A stretch of DNA of 64,000 nucleotides, taken from Streptomyces sp. ACA25 (GTDB taxonomy: Bacteria; Actinomycetota; Actinomycetes; Streptomycetales; Streptomycetaceae). The stretch lies in NCBI RefSeq assembly GCF_028200735.1, contig NZ_JAQKPV010000001.1, positions 372,001 to 436,000 on the forward strand. The letters run 5' to 3'. A program made the translations under genes and the position numbers. The notes below the pieces were generated by a model that was not told the DNA's origin, ran no database searches, and saw nothing but the letters and a program-made list of their open reading frames with translations. Positions 1-11,025 of this stretch are shown here, piece by piece; the first letter of the stretch is position 1, and each line of letters begins with the position of its first letter.

Positions 1-852
1 GCCGAGGGCCGCAACGGCGACGGCGAGATGACATACATCGACATCGACGGTCAGCGCGACACGTACAACTCCAGCAGTGCGGAGCTGGTCATGCCGGCCG
101 GCTCCCGGGTGACCTACGCCCGGCTGTACTGGGGCGCCAATCTCCGCGTCGGGGAGCAGAAGCCGGCCCGCGACAACGGACGCGTGCTGATCGCCGAGCC
201 CGGCGGGGCGTACAAGGAAGTGCTCGCGGACACCGTCATCGGACACCGCACCACCCCGCACACCGACGGCTTCTCGGCCTCCGCGGACGTCACCCGTCTG
301 GTGCGGGACAGCGGATCCGGCTACTGGACCGTGGCCCAGATCAACGTGGCACGCGGTCACTCGGCGGCCGGTGCATGGGGCGGATGGACGCTGGTCGTCG
401 CCTACGAGAACCCGGATGAGCCGCTGCGCCACCTGGTGATCCGGGACGGTTTCGAGACGGTCACCGCCAACCGCGAGCACCTCGACATGAGCGTGGCGGA
501 CCTGGCCATTCCGCGCGGCGCCTCCGGAAGCCTCGGCGTAGTGGCCTACAACGGCGACCGCGGCCTCCGGGGCGACTCCCTGAGCGTCCGCACCGGGGAC
601 AGCCGGGCCGTACGGCTCGGCGACGCCGCGAATCCGGTCGACGACGTGATGAACTCCACGATCGCCGACCACGGCCGGCACGTGGTCAACCGACGACCGG
701 CCTTCACCAACACCCTGGGGTACGACTCCGACGTTCTCGACCTCACCCCGGCCATGGCCGCGGGCGGTGACCGCCTCGCGCTGCGCTTCACCACCGGCAG
801 TGAGAGCTATCAGCTGGGCGTGGTGTTCCTGCAGATCACTACCCGCCGCTGA
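1..852 (+). CDS. Secreted/surface beta-sandwich protein, N terminus missing
   Basis: The reading frame is open from the first base of the window, so the N terminus and any signal peptide lie outside; 283 codons are visible before the stop. The visible part is rich in beta-strand, Gly and Asp, with an early motif ARLYWGANL and a later GGWTLVVAYENPDEPLRHL. I associate this pattern with the N-terminal beta-sandwich of large actinobacterial surface proteins that often continue into DUF11-type repeats, but here the protein ends after one such module. No catalytic residues are evident. The stop lies 22 nt before the first glycosyltransferase of a same-strand polysaccharide cluster, so co-transcription and a surface role are inferred, not shown. 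Confidence 0.6.
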   Translation, partial: AEGRNGDGEMTYIDIDGQRDTYNSSSAELVMPAGSRVTYARLYWGANLRVGEQKPARDNGRVLIAEPGGAYKEVLADTVIGHRTTPHTDGFSASADVTRLVRDSGSGYWTVAQINVARGHSAAGAWGGWTLVVAYENPDEPLRHLVIRDGFETVTANREHLDMSVADLAIPRGASGSLGVVAYNGDRGLRGDSLSVRTGDSRAVRLGDAANPVDDVMNSTIADHGRHVVNRRPAFTNTLGYDSDVLDLTPAMAAGGDRLALRFTTGSESYQLGVVFLQITTRR

Positions 853-874
853 GGCCGAAGGAGCCGGGAGCACC

Positions 875-2097
875 GTGCTGAAACAAGCCACACCGCATCC
901 CCCCGGGGACCATGGCCCGCTGACCGTGCTGCACGTCACGCAGCCGGTCGACGGCGGGGTCGCCAGGGTCGTCACCGACCTGGTCCGGGACCAGACCGCG
1001 GAGGGCCTCCGAGCCGTCGTGCTGTGTCCGCCCGAGGGCCCGCTGCCGCCGGCCGCCGCCGCGGCCGGGGCGGACGTACTGCCCTGGCCCGCGACCCGGG
1101 AACCCGGGGCCGGGCTCTCCCGGGAGACCGCGGGAATCGCCCGGGCTGTCCGGAACGTCCGGCCGGACCTGGTGCATCTGCACAGCGCCAAGGCCGGCCT
1201 GGCCGGCCGGCTGGCTCTCCGCGGACGGGTGCCCACGGTCTTCCAGCCGCACGCCTGGTCCTTCGAAGCGGTGAGCGGCCCCACCGCCGCGCTGGCCCTG
1301 CGGTGGGAACGGCACGCGGCCCGGTGGGCGCACCGGATCCTCTGCGTCAGTGACGACGAGCTGTGGCGCGGACGGGAGGAAGGGGTGTCCGCGCGCTTCC
1401 GGGTGATCCGCAACGGGGTCGACCTCGACCGCTTCCGTCCGGTGGGAAGCACCGTCCGGCGGCAGGCCCGTACCGGGCTGGCGACCCTCTACGGGCTGCC
1501 GCAGCGTGCGCCACTGGTGGTCTGTGTGGGCCGGCTGTGCCGGCAGAAGGGGCAGGACCTCCTGCTCAGGGCCTGGCCGGAGGTCACCGCCCGGGTGCCC
1601 GGGGCCCGTCTCGCGCTGGTCGGGGACGGCCCCTCCCAGGCCACCCTCCGCGCCGCGGCCCCCGCGGGCGTGGTGTTCGCCGGTGCCACCGGCGACCCGC
1701 TGCCCTGGTACGCGGCCGCGGATGTGGTGGTGCAGCCCTCCCGCTGGGAGGGCATGGCTCTGGCGCCGCTGGAGGCGATGGCCTGTGGCCGCCCGGTGCT
1801 GGTGACCGACGTCAGCGGGGCCAGGGAAAGCCTGCCGCCCGGCCGGGCGGACACCTGCCTGGTGCCGCCCGGGAATCTCCCGGCCCTGTCCGGAGCCCTG
1901 GCCGCGCTCCTGCTCGACCCGGGCCTCCGCGGAGCGCTGAGCAGGCAGGCCCGCGACCACGCGCAGGCCTTCTGCGACGTGCGGCGGACCGCTGCGGCCG
2001 TCCGTGGGCTGTACCGGGAGCTGCTGGGCGGCGAGCCGGGGGGCACGGTGACCGACACCCGCACCGCCGGTTGCGAAGCGAAGGAGCTCACGCGGCG

Positions 2098-2101
<4 letters not shown>
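875..2101 (+). CDS. GT4-family glycosyltransferase
   Basis: Predicted 408-residue retaining glycosyltransferase of the GT-B fold, probably adding a sugar to a lipid-linked glycan at the inner face of the membrane. The N-terminal half starts with VLHVTQPVDGGVARVV, the Gly-rich acceptor-side loop typical of GT4 enzymes. The C-terminal half has NGVDLDRFRP, the linker motif CVGRLCRQKGQDLLL and the nucleotide-sugar E-x7-E motif in EGMALAPLE (about residues 292-300). I chose GTG at 875 because AAGGAG lies at 858-863; an upstream ATG in frame at 767 would overlap the preceding gene by 86 nt. Its stop overlaps the next start (ATGA at 2098). The sugar and acceptor cannot be read from sequence. Confidence 0.85.
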
Positions 2102-3612
<1,511 letters not shown>

Positions 3613-3614
3613 CG

Positions 3615-5096
3615 GTGCGTCCGGCCCTGGCAGCGCCCACCCCACCCACCCGTGCGGCGCCGGCGCCCCCCGGCCCGAGCCGGGTCCGGCCGGCCGTGGC
3701 CTGGCCGGTGCTGCCGGTGGTGGCCACGGTCCTGCTGCTGTGCCTGCCCGGGGACCGCGGTCCGGCCGTCGGGGCGGCCGGCGGGCTGTCCGCCGCGGAC
3801 ATGGCCTCGGCGGTGCTGGTCGTGGTCTGCGCGGTGTGGCTGCTGCGCGGGCGCAGGCAGCCGCTGAGCGGAACGGCCGCCGTGGTGCCGGCCGCCCTCG
3901 CGGTCGCCCTCGCCGTGGTGACCGTCGCCTCCCACGATCCGGTGGCGAGCCTCAGCGGCTTTCTCCGCTTTCTCCAACTGTTCGTCCTGGTGCCGCTCGC
4001 CGTCCTGGTGGCGTTGCGCGGGCACCGGGACTTCCGCCTGGTGGCGGTCTCCGTGGTCCTGCTGGCCGCGGTGCAGGGCGCGGTCGGCACCCACCAGTAC
4101 GTCACCGGTACCGGTGCCTCGTACATGGGCCAGGACATCCGTGCGGTGGGCACCTTCGGGCCGCTGGACGTGATGGGGATGGCGACCGCCGTCTCCTACG
4201 GCCTCATCATCGCGCTCGGCCTGGCGCTCGCCCCGCCCGCCACCGCGCCCCGGTGGTGGCGGCCCGCCGCGCTGGGCTGTGCGGCGCTGCTGCTGGTGCC
4301 GCTCTGCGTGTCGTTCAGCCGGGGCGCCTGGATCGCCACCGCCGTCGCGGCCACCGCGGTGCTGCTGCTCGCCGGGCTGCGGCAGGCCGTGCGGACGCTG
4401 GTCCTGGTGGTCTGTGCGGGGGTGGTGCTGGTGGGCGGAGCCGGTATCGGCTCGGGGATGATCGCGGAACGGCTGAGCAGCATCACCCAGGTGACCGGGA
4501 CCCCCGACCAGTCGGTGACGGACCGGTACGCCATGTGGGCGGCGGCCCTCAGCATGTGGCGTGACGAGCCGTGGACCGGCGTGGGACCGCGGGGCTTCGC
4601 GGCGCACCGGGACGGGCACGCATCCGTCGCGCTCTCCTCGGCCAGCGACATCGCCGGGGCGGGGCGGGCGTTCACCCGGGAGCCGCTCCTCTCCCCGCAC
4701 AACATGTACCTCCTCGTGCTGAGCGAGCAGGGTCTGGCCGGGGCCACGGCGCTCGCCGGGGCCTGGGTGGCCCTGATGCTGGGGGCGCTGCGCCGGCTCG
4801 CGGACCGGCGCCGCGCCGGGGAGGCCCTGGACACCGGGCTGATCGCGGCCGGACTGCTGATCTGGCAGACCGTCAACTTCCTGTACTCCGACATCGGAGG
4901 TTCCTCGGCGGTCCTCACCGCCGTGATGTTCGGGCTCATCGCCTGGTGGGCGCTGGCCCCCGCCTCCCTCGGCCGGTCCGGCCCGCGGCCGGCGGCGGCG
5001 CCCCCGGTCCCCGTCTCGCGATCCGGGTCCGGGTCCGGGGGGCGTGTGCCGGTGCAGGCGGCCCGGCCCGGCGAAGCGAACGGGGGCGCCCGGTGA
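3615..5096 (+). CDS. O-antigen ligase/Wzy-like polymerase
   Basis: 493-residue polytopic membrane protein that starts at GTG 3615, two bases after the previous stop. Around ten hydrophobic segments run through the protein. Two conserved spots of the O-antigen ligase family (Wzy_C, PF04932) are visible: FSRGAWI in the middle and, after a large loop, GVGPRGFAAHR followed by SPHNMYLLVLSEQGLAG. In this family the loop Arg and His residues take part in moving glycan from lipid carrier to acceptor. In this cluster it would either polymerise repeat units outside the membrane or ligate the finished chain to an acceptor; sequence alone does not separate these. The Pro/Gly/Ser-rich tail after residue about 460 is probably disordered. 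Confidence 0.82.
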   Translation: MRPALAAPTPPTRAAPAPPGPSRVRPAVAWPVLPVVATVLLLCLPGDRGPAVGAAGGLSAADMASAVLVVVCAVWLLRGRRQPLSGTAAVVPAALAVALAVVTVASHDPVASLSGFLRFLQLFVLVPLAVLVALRGHRDFRLVAVSVVLLAAVQGAVGTHQYVTGTGASYMGQDIRAVGTFGPLDVMGMATAVSYGLIIALGLALAPPATAPRWWRPAALGCAALLLVPLCVSFSRGAWIATAVAATAVLLLAGLRQAVRTLVLVVCAGVVLVGGAGIGSGMIAERLSSITQVTGTPDQSVTDRYAMWAAALSMWRDEPWTGVGPRGFAAHRDGHASVALSSASDIAGAGRAFTREPLLSPHNMYLLVLSEQGLAGATALAGAWVALMLGALRRLADRRRAGEALDTGLIAAGLLIWQTVNFLYSDIGGSSAVLTAVMFGLIAWWALAPASLGRSGPRPAAAPPVPVSRSGSGSGGRVPVQAARPGEANGGAR

Positions 5097-6724
5097 GCGA
5101 GGTGACCAGCGGCACCCGGGCGGACGTCACGGCTGCCGCGTCCGAGCGGTTCATCGCCCGGGCGGCGGCGGTCACGGCGGCGCTCACCGCAGCCGGAGCC
5201 CTCTTCGGGCTGCTGCGCGACCAGACGCTCGCGCACCTCTTCGGGGCGGGCGGGGAAACCGACGCGTTCCTGGTGTCGTGGACCCTGCCCGAGGTCGCCG
5301 CGACGCTGCTCATCGAAGAAGGCATGGCCCTGGTGCTGATCCCGGCGTTCAGCCTCGCGCTGGCCCGGCGGGCGGCCGCCGGCTGCCCGGACCCCGATGA
5401 TCCGGTACGGGCTCTGCTGCGCGCGACGCTCCCCCGGCTGGCGCTCGCGCTGGCGGTGCTGGCCGCGGTGCTGGCCGTCTCCGCACCCGTGCTGGTCAAG
5501 GTCCTCGCACCGGGTCTGACGGAGCCGCGGCTGGCCATCGACTGCATGCGTCTGACCGCCGTCACCGTCCTCACCTTCGGCCTCGCCGGGTACTTCAGCG
5601 CGGCGCTACGGGCGCACCGCAGCTTCATCCCCCCGGCGGCGATCTACCTGGTCTACAACCTGGGGATCATCGCGACCTCACTTACCCTGCACACGGTGTG
5701 GGGGGTGCGGGCCGCCGCCGTCGGCGTGGCGGTGGGCAGCGTCCTGATGCTGCTCGTGCAGCTCCCGTTCTTCCTGCGGCGGCTCCGGCTCCGGCTGCGG
5801 CTGCGCGGGCGGAGCCCGTGGCGCTCCGGGCTCCGGCGCGTGGGGCGGGCCACGCCGGTCAGCGGGCTGGTGGGGTTCGGCGTGGTCGCCCCCGTCGCGC
5901 TGTTCGCGCTGAGCCGGCAGTCCCAGGTGCTGGTCGAGCGGTTCTTCGCCTCCTCCCTGCCGGCGGGCGCCATCTCCCACCTGAACTACGCGCAGAAGGT
6001 GGCGCAGGTGCCGATGGTGCTGTCGCTGATGATCTGCACCGTCACCTTCCCGCTGGTCGCCCGGGCGATGGCGGACGGGCAGGTCGACCGGGCCCGGCGC
6101 CGGGTGGAGCGAGACCTGGTGCTGGCGGGCGTGGTGGTGCTGCTCGGAGCGGCCTACGTGGTCGCGTACGCCCCGCAGATCATCGAACTGCTTTTCCAGC
6201 GCGGGGCCTTCGATGAGCAGGCCACCGCCGCGACAGCCTCCGTGATGCGGGTGTACGCCCTCGGCCTCCTGGGACACAGCCTGGTGGGGGCGCTGGTGCG
6301 GCCGTTCTTCTCCGGGGCGCGCCCCATGTGGTACCCGCTGGCCGCGATGGCCGTCGGGCTGCTCATCACGGTGGGCGCGACAGCCGCCGCAGTGCCCCTC
6401 TGGGGCGTGCACGGCATCGCGGCCGCGAACGCCGTCGGCATCTCCGTCACCGCGCTCCTGCTGCTGCGCGGGCTGGGCACCCGGATGATCCCGCTCGACG
6501 TCCGCCGGGTGCTGACAGGTCTCGGCCGCCTCGTGGTGGCCGCCGTGGCCGCGCTGGCCGCCGGCTGGGCGATGGCGCTGCTGCTCGATCCGCCGCTGCT
6601 GACAGCCGCCCTCGGGGCGCTGCTGGTGCCGGCCGTCTTTCTCCTTGCCGCCCGGGCCGTCCGGGTCCCGGAAGCCGCCCTGTTGCTCTCCACTCTGCGA
6701 GGGAAGTTCTGCCATGTCCGGTGA
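5093..6724 (+). CDS. MurJ/MviN-type lipid-linked oligosaccharide flippase
   Basis: 543-residue polytopic protein of the MOP superfamily, starting at GTG 5093 inside the previous stop (GTGA overlap). The N-terminal part has the MurJ-like sequence ALFGLLRDQTLAHLFGAGG followed by TDAFLVSWTLPE, where MurJ proteins have RE.LIA..FGAG..TDAFFVAF.IP. A second conserved stretch NYAQKVAQVPMVL lies near the middle, and 13-14 hydrophobic segments can be traced. Established MurJ proteins flip lipid II; a copy inside a polysaccharide operon is more likely to flip the cluster's own undecaprenyl-linked repeat unit to the outer face, in place of Wzx. It overlaps the deacetylase gene by 11 nt. Confidence 0.83.
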   Translation: MSEVTSGTRADVTAAASERFIARAAAVTAALTAAGALFGLLRDQTLAHLFGAGGETDAFLVSWTLPEVAATLLIEEGMALVLIPAFSLALARRAAAGCPDPDDPVRALLRATLPRLALALAVLAAVLAVSAPVLVKVLAPGLTEPRLAIDCMRLTAVTVLTFGLAGYFSAALRAHRSFIPPAAIYLVYNLGIIATSLTLHTVWGVRAAAVGVAVGSVLMLLVQLPFFLRRLRLRLRLRGRSPWRSGLRRVGRATPVSGLVGFGVVAPVALFALSRQSQVLVERFFASSLPAGAISHLNYAQKVAQVPMVLSLMICTVTFPLVARAMADGQVDRARRRVERDLVLAGVVVLLGAAYVVAYAPQIIELLFQRGAFDEQATAATASVMRVYALGLLGHSLVGALVRPFFSGARPMWYPLAAMAVGLLITVGATAAAVPLWGVHGIAAANAVGISVTALLLLRGLGTRMIPLDVRRVLTGLGRLVVAAVAALAAGWAMALLLDPPLLTAALGALLVPAVFLLAARAVRVPEAALLLSTLRGKFCHVR

Positions 6725-7565
6725 CGCGCCCGCTGCCATGCCGGCCGACCCGCCCGCCGACCCGCCCGCCGGGGAGCTTCGGGGGCCGGCCCGGTCCTCC
6801 CGCCGCCTCCCGCCGCCCTGGTTGCTGATGTACCACTCGGTGGCCGCACCCGAGCGGGACCCCTACCGGATCACCGTCTCCCCACAGCGCCTGCACCGGC
6901 AACTCGGCTGGCTGCGCGGGCGCGGTCTGCGCGGTGTCGCGGTGGCCGAGCTGCTGCGGGCGCGCGCCGCCGGGCAGGGCGCCGGCCTGGTGGGCCTGAC
7001 CTTCGACGACGGCTACCGGGACTTCGTAGAGGAGGCCGTGCCGCTGCTGCGCAGGCACGACTGCACGGCCACCGTGTTCGTGCTGGCCGGGCGGCTCGGT
7101 GGCGACAACGCCTGGGACCCGGAGGGACCGCGGCGACCCCTGCTGACCGCCGACGGCCTCCGGGCCGCCGCCGCGGCCGGTATGGAGATCGGCTCCCACG
7201 GTCTGCTGCACCGGGAGCTGCCGTCCCTGAATGACACGGCGCTGCGGGAGGAGACCCTCCGGAGCCGGGAGCTGCTGGGGGAAGTGCTGGGTGTTCCGGT
7301 CGACGGCTTCTGCTACCCCTACGGCACGGTCGACGCCCGGTCCGTGGCAGCCGTGCAGGCGGCCGGCTACGGGTACGCCTGTGCGATCGACCCCGGCCCG
7401 CTGACCGGCCGGCACGCGCTGCCGCGTGTCCATGTCGGCGAGCGGGACACGGCCGGCCGGTTGTGGCTGAAGCGGCTGCTGCACCCGGTGCGCCGCCGTG
7501 GCCTGCCGGCCGTGCCGACGGCCGGGGCGTCCGGAACGGACCGGAGCACAGGAGCCGTACGGTGA
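6714..7565 (+). CDS. Polysaccharide deacetylase (NodB homology domain)
   Basis: 283-residue predicted metal-dependent carbohydrate deacetylase. NodB motifs are clear: TFDDGY (Asp98-Asp99, the catalytic base and a metal ligand), GSHGLLH (metal ligands His162 and His166) and FCYPYG further on. The ATG at 6714 is preceded by GAGGGAAG and lies inside the end of the flippase gene; a longer reading is less likely because of overlap. No signal peptide or membrane segment is visible in the Pro/Ala-rich N terminus. The enzyme may therefore act on lipid-linked intermediates in the cytosol, or be exported in some other way, which is unusual for the family. Removal of acetyl groups from N-acetylhexosamine residues is the likely reaction. 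Confidence 0.85.
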   Translation: MSGDAPAAMPADPPADPPAGELRGPARSSRRLPPPWLLMYHSVAAPERDPYRITVSPQRLHRQLGWLRGRGLRGVAVAELLRARAAGQGAGLVGLTFDDGYRDFVEEAVPLLRRHDCTATVFVLAGRLGGDNAWDPEGPRRPLLTADGLRAAAAAGMEIGSHGLLHRELPSLNDTALREETLRSRELLGEVLGVPVDGFCYPYGTVDARSVAAVQAAGYGYACAIDPGPLTGRHALPRVHVGERDTAGRLWLKRLLHPVRRRGLPAVPTAGASGTDRSTGAVR

Positions 7566-8686
7566 GGGTGCTGCACGTCATCACGGGCCTCGGGGTCGGC
7601 GGGGCGGAACGGCAGCTGCGCGCCCTGCTGCGCCGGCTGCCGGTGACCTGCGAGGTGCTCACCCTCACCAACCCCGGCCCGGTGGCGGACGATCTCCGTG
7701 CGGACGGTATCCCCGTCACGCACCTGGGGATGGGCGGCAACCGGGACGTGGCGGCGCTGCCCCGGCTCACCCGGGTGATCCGCGAGGGCCGCTACGACGT
7801 GGTGCACACCCATCTGTACCGGGCCTGTGTCTACGGGCGGATCGCCGCCCGGACGGCAGGGGTGCGGGCGGTGCTGGCCACCGAGCACTCCCTCGGCGAG
7901 CACACCATCGAGGGTCGCCCGCTCAGCCGGGGCACCCGCGCGCTGTACCGGGCCACGGAGCGCTTCGGGTCGGCGACCGTGGCCGTCTCGGCCACCGTCG
8001 CGGAACGCCTGCGTGCCTGGGGGGTGCCCGCGGAGCGGATTCACCTGATCCCGAACGGCATCGAGGCCGAACGGTTCCGGTTCGACGCCGTCGCCCGGCA
8101 GGCGACGCGGGCCCGGCTCGGGCTGCCGGACGATGCCTTCGTGGTCGGCGGGATGGGGCGGCTGGTTCCGGACAAGCGCTTCGACGTCCTGCTGCGGGCG
8201 GTCGCCCGGCAGCCCGGTGCGCGGCTGCTGCTGGTCGGCGGCGGGCCCCAGCGCGCGGACCTGCACCTGCTGGCGGAGCGCCTGGGGATGTCCGGCCGGC
8301 TGGCCGATGTCGGCGAGTGCTCCGAGCCGGAGGTGCCCGGGTTGCTGGCCGCCATGGACGTTTTCGTGTCCGCCTCCGCCGAGGAGGCGTTCGGGCTGGC
8401 GGTGCTGGAGGCCCTGGCGGCCGGCCTGCCCGTGCTGCACGTCGCCTGTCCGGCCGTCGACGAACTGCCCGCGCACGAGGTTCCGGGAGCACGCCGGGTC
8501 GGCAGTGGGGTGCGGGAACTGGCGGACGCCCTGCGGGCAGAGCAGGCGTCCGGCGTCCGACGGCTGCCCGTGCCGCCCGCTGTGCACCGCTACGACATCT
8601 CCGGTGCCGCCGACCGGATCGCCGGTCTCTACGCACGCATCACCGGCGCCGTTCCAACCGGCGCCCGGTCCGATTCGAAGAGGTGA
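7562..8686 (+). CDS. GT4-family glycosyltransferase
   Basis: 374-residue GT-B glycosyltransferase, the second GT4 enzyme of the cluster. It opens with VLHVITGLGVGGAERQL, the acceptor-binding Gly loop. It then has VVHTHLYRA, the linker NGIEAERFRF, GMGRLVPDKRFDVLL and the E-x7-E nucleotide-sugar motif in EEAFGLAVLEALAAGLPVL. The GTG start overlaps the deacetylase stop (GTGA at 7562), so the two are translationally coupled. With the other GT4 enzyme and the priming transferase it suggests a repeat unit of about three sugars, though further transferases could lie to the left of the window. Donor and linkage are not predictable here. Confidence 0.85.
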   Translation: MRVLHVITGLGVGGAERQLRALLRRLPVTCEVLTLTNPGPVADDLRADGIPVTHLGMGGNRDVAALPRLTRVIREGRYDVVHTHLYRACVYGRIAARTAGVRAVLATEHSLGEHTIEGRPLSRGTRALYRATERFGSATVAVSATVAERLRAWGVPAERIHLIPNGIEAERFRFDAVARQATRARLGLPDDAFVVGGMGRLVPDKRFDVLLRAVARQPGARLLLVGGGPQRADLHLLAERLGMSGRLADVGECSEPEVPGLLAAMDVFVSASAEEAFGLAVLEALAAGLPVLHVACPAVDELPAHEVPGARRVGSGVRELADALRAEQASGVRRLPVPPAVHRYDISGAADRIAGLYARITGAVPTGARSDSKR

Positions 8687-8694
8687 ACACTGTC

Positions 8695-9591
8695 ATGACC
8701 GAGACTCTCGGGGACGAGTCCTCGCAACGGGCGCCCCGTGGCGGGGCCGGCCGGTGGCGCCGCCGGGCTGCCGGGCTGCGCGCGCGGCGCCGGCTGCCCG
8801 TCTGGTGGCCGGCCGTGCTGTGCGCACTGCTCGGGATGGCCGGCGGCGCGGCCTACGGCCTGCTGGCCACTCCGCAGTACGCCGCCACCAGCTACGTGGT
8901 GGTCGTCCCCACCGGGCGGGCGGACTCGGCGGTGGCGCTGGGCTTCGCGCAGGCGTACGGCCGGGTCAGTACCGAAGGCGTGGTGCTGGCCCGGGCGCAG
9001 GCCGAGGCAGGAGTGGACAGTGGCACGCTCCGTTCGGGTATCCGGTCCGCCACCTCTCCGGATGCGCCGATGATCGAGATCACCGGCGCGGCCACCCGCG
9101 CCGACCGGGCGGCGACCCGGGCCAACGCCGTGGCGCGGGCGCTGGCAGGCTACGGGAACGAGGCCACGGCCAAGACGGGTGTGGAGCTGTCCCTGCTGTC
9201 CGAGGCCATGCCCCCGACGGCGCCGGTGACCGCCGGCATGCCGCTTTCCCTGGCCGTGGGCGGCTGTGCGGGTGTGCTGGTGGGCTGCCTCGTGCTGCTC
9301 GTCCGGCCGTCGGGCCGTCGACCGTCCGCTCCGGAACCGGCCTCGGTCGCGCCGGGTGCGGCCCCGTCGGTGGCGACGCAACCCGGGGACGGCGGGGTGG
9401 ACGCCGGGGCAGCGGTGGCGGCTGCCGCCGCGGCCGGTGACGAGGGGGCCGACAGCTCCGGCAGCGCCCCGGTCGGCCGGGGCAGGGCCACCGGCGCCAA
9501 GTCCGGGGCGAAGTCACGGGCCAGGCCGGGTGCCAAAGCCGGCAGAACCCCTGCCCAGGGGGGCCGCCGGGACCGGGCGGGCACCCGGTGA
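8695..9591 (+). CDS. Wzz/YveK-like chain-length or export regulator
   Basis: 298-residue protein with two membrane segments, at about residues 36-57 and 184-204, flanking an extracytoplasmic loop of about 125 residues. The first is followed by the motif ATPQYAATSYVVVVP. This is the layout of polysaccharide co-polymerases (Wzz, YveK, CpsC), which set chain length and interact with the polymerase. Unlike fused actinobacterial versions it has no Walker-type tyrosine kinase; after the second segment there is only a Gly/Ala/Pro/Lys-rich basic tail of about 90 residues. A GTG at 8683 could add four residues; I prefer ATG 8695, 8 nt after the previous stop. It ends the same-strand run of the cluster. 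Confidence 0.72.
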   Translation: MTETLGDESSQRAPRGGAGRWRRRAAGLRARRRLPVWWPAVLCALLGMAGGAAYGLLATPQYAATSYVVVVPTGRADSAVALGFAQAYGRVSTEGVVLARAQAEAGVDSGTLRSGIRSATSPDAPMIEITGAATRADRAATRANAVARALAGYGNEATAKTGVELSLLSEAMPPTAPVTAGMPLSLAVGGCAGVLVGCLVLLVRPSGRRPSAPEPASVAPGAAPSVATQPGDGGVDAGAAVAAAAAAGDEGADSSGSAPVGRGRATGAKSGAKSRARPGAKAGRTPAQGGRRDRAGTR

Positions 9592-9626
9592 GCAGGTGCC
9601 CGCCCCGCCGGCTCGGCCGCGGATGG

Positions 9627-10844
9627 CTACCGGCGCCACCAGCCGGAGTCCAACCGGACGCAGACCTCACGCGGAGCGGTGTCCGGGGTGGTCCGGCGGG
9701 CCGTGTCGCCCGGATCGGACGGGAAGCAGACCTCCCGGGGTTCACCGGAGCCGGTGGGCGGCGGATCATCCGGAGGCGGGGGACCGCCGGGACGGGGGGC
9801 CGTGGCAGGCCTGGGACCCGGCGGCCGGGTCCGCCGGGAGAGGGCGGACCGGAATACCGCCGAGGACCGGGGATTCTCCTTGCACAGCCACACGCCGTGC
9901 GGGCAGTAATCACTGATGGTGTGATAGAGAGGTCGGTGCTGTGCGATCCATGCCAGCATGCGGCGCATGTAAACAGGATTGTCGCCGCTGCGGAACAGCC
10001 CCCATTCGGGGAAGGAGATGGGCTTTCCCCGGGCGGCGGCGAAATCCACGTGGAATTGCAGTCCGTAGGGCTGGTCGACGTGGTCGTCGAAACTGTTTCC
10101 GGGGGGTTGGTCGTAGGAATCCATGCCGATGATGTCCACCACGTCGTCACCGGGGTAGCACCGCGTCCAGCCGATCGCGTCCGTCCCCCGACTGGGCGTG
10201 AAATCGAAACGGAACTCCTGGCCGGGGACGCTGCGCATGGCGGCGACGATGCGCCGCCAGTACACCTTCCAGGCCCGGGGGTCGGGGGCACAGCGGTGGG
10301 TGTAGGTGGTGCCGTTCATCTCCCAGCCGAGCACGATGACCGTGTCGGGGGCGCCCAGGCCGACCAGCCGTTCCGCGAGTGTGCGGAAGTGCTTGTCGAA
10401 GCGCCCCTGGGCGCCCGACCGCAGCAGTTGCCGTACTTCACGGTCCGGCACCCCCTCCTCGTTGCGTTCCGCCATCGGTACGTTGAGGACGAGCATCCGG
10501 TCGGACTTTCCGCGCCGCCAATCCGTCCAGGGCCGCAGAAACTCGGGCTGTCCCTCGATGTTGGACCAGCGGTCGCCGGGGAGGTAGGTGTGCCCGGCCC
10601 GCAGCTCCGTACCGCCCAGCCACCGTTCCATCTCGGCGATCCGCCGCACGCCCTCCGGGCCGGAGCCGAGGAACGCACCGACATGGGTGCCGGCCGGTGC
10701 GGCCGGACCGGACCCGGGCGGGCGGCCGTCCTCCGTGGCCTGCCCGCGATCTGCGGGGAAGGAGCCCGCCAGAGCGGCGAGGAGGCCGGCGAGAGCGGCT
10801 CCGACCCATACACCGGTATATCGCCGGCGGCGTCCGTGACGCAT
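9627..10844 (-). CDS. Secreted glycoside hydrolase, GH26-like
   Basis: 405-residue predicted secreted glycosidase. Basic residues and a hydrophobic stretch (about residues 10-30, ending near ALAGS) form a signal peptide. The fold resembles a GH26 beta/alpha barrel, and the two expected carboxylates are present: Glu175 in LGWEMNG (acid/base) and Glu280 in ISFPEWGLF (nucleophile). A Pro-rich tail follows after residue about 335. AAGGAG lies six bases before the ATG on the minus strand. It is convergent with the Wzz-like gene and divergent from the ATP-grasp gene. GH26 members are mostly mannanases and related endo-glycanases, so in this context it may trim or release the cluster's polymer. Substrate is inferred from family only. 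Confidence 0.75.
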   Translation of the reverse strand: MRHGRRRRYTGVWVGAALAGLLAALAGSFPADRGQATEDGRPPGSGPAAPAGTHVGAFLGSGPEGVRRIAEMERWLGGTELRAGHTYLPGDRWSNIEGQPEFLRPWTDWRRGKSDRMLVLNVPMAERNEEGVPDREVRQLLRSGAQGRFDKHFRTLAERLVGLGAPDTVIVLGWEMNGTTYTHRCAPDPRAWKVYWRRIVAAMRSVPGQEFRFDFTPSRGTDAIGWTRCYPGDDVVDIIGMDSYDQPPGNSFDDHVDQPYGLQFHVDFAAARGKPISFPEWGLFRSGDNPVYMRRMLAWIAQHRPLYHTISDYCPHGVWLCKENPRSSAVFRSALSRRTRPPGPRPATAPRPGGPPPPDDPPPTGSGEPREVCFPSDPGDTARRTTPDTAPREVCVRLDSGWWRR

Positions 10845-11025
10845 GTCTGCTCCTTCGCAGGGCTTGATCGTTCCGTCGGGCTACCCCGACGTTAAGCGGA
10901 AAACCTCCGGCCCGAGTCACCAAAAGGCTTAGCGATAGCCCGATCGGGGACACCGCTGCCCGTACGGCGGAGCCCTCTCTCCGCTCGCTCCTCCCCCGCA
11001 CCCTTTCCTGGGAAGGTTCTTTTCC

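Noticed and set aside
839-1960. Minus-strand frame opposite the first glycosyltransferase
   Set aside because: No recognisable domain, Gly/Arg/Pro-biased composition, and fully antisense to a clear GT4 gene.
9588-10895. Plus-strand frame opposite the GH26-like gene
   Set aside because: Its composition looks like an antisense reading; the minus-strand product has a signal peptide, a ribosome-binding site and both catalytic glutamates.
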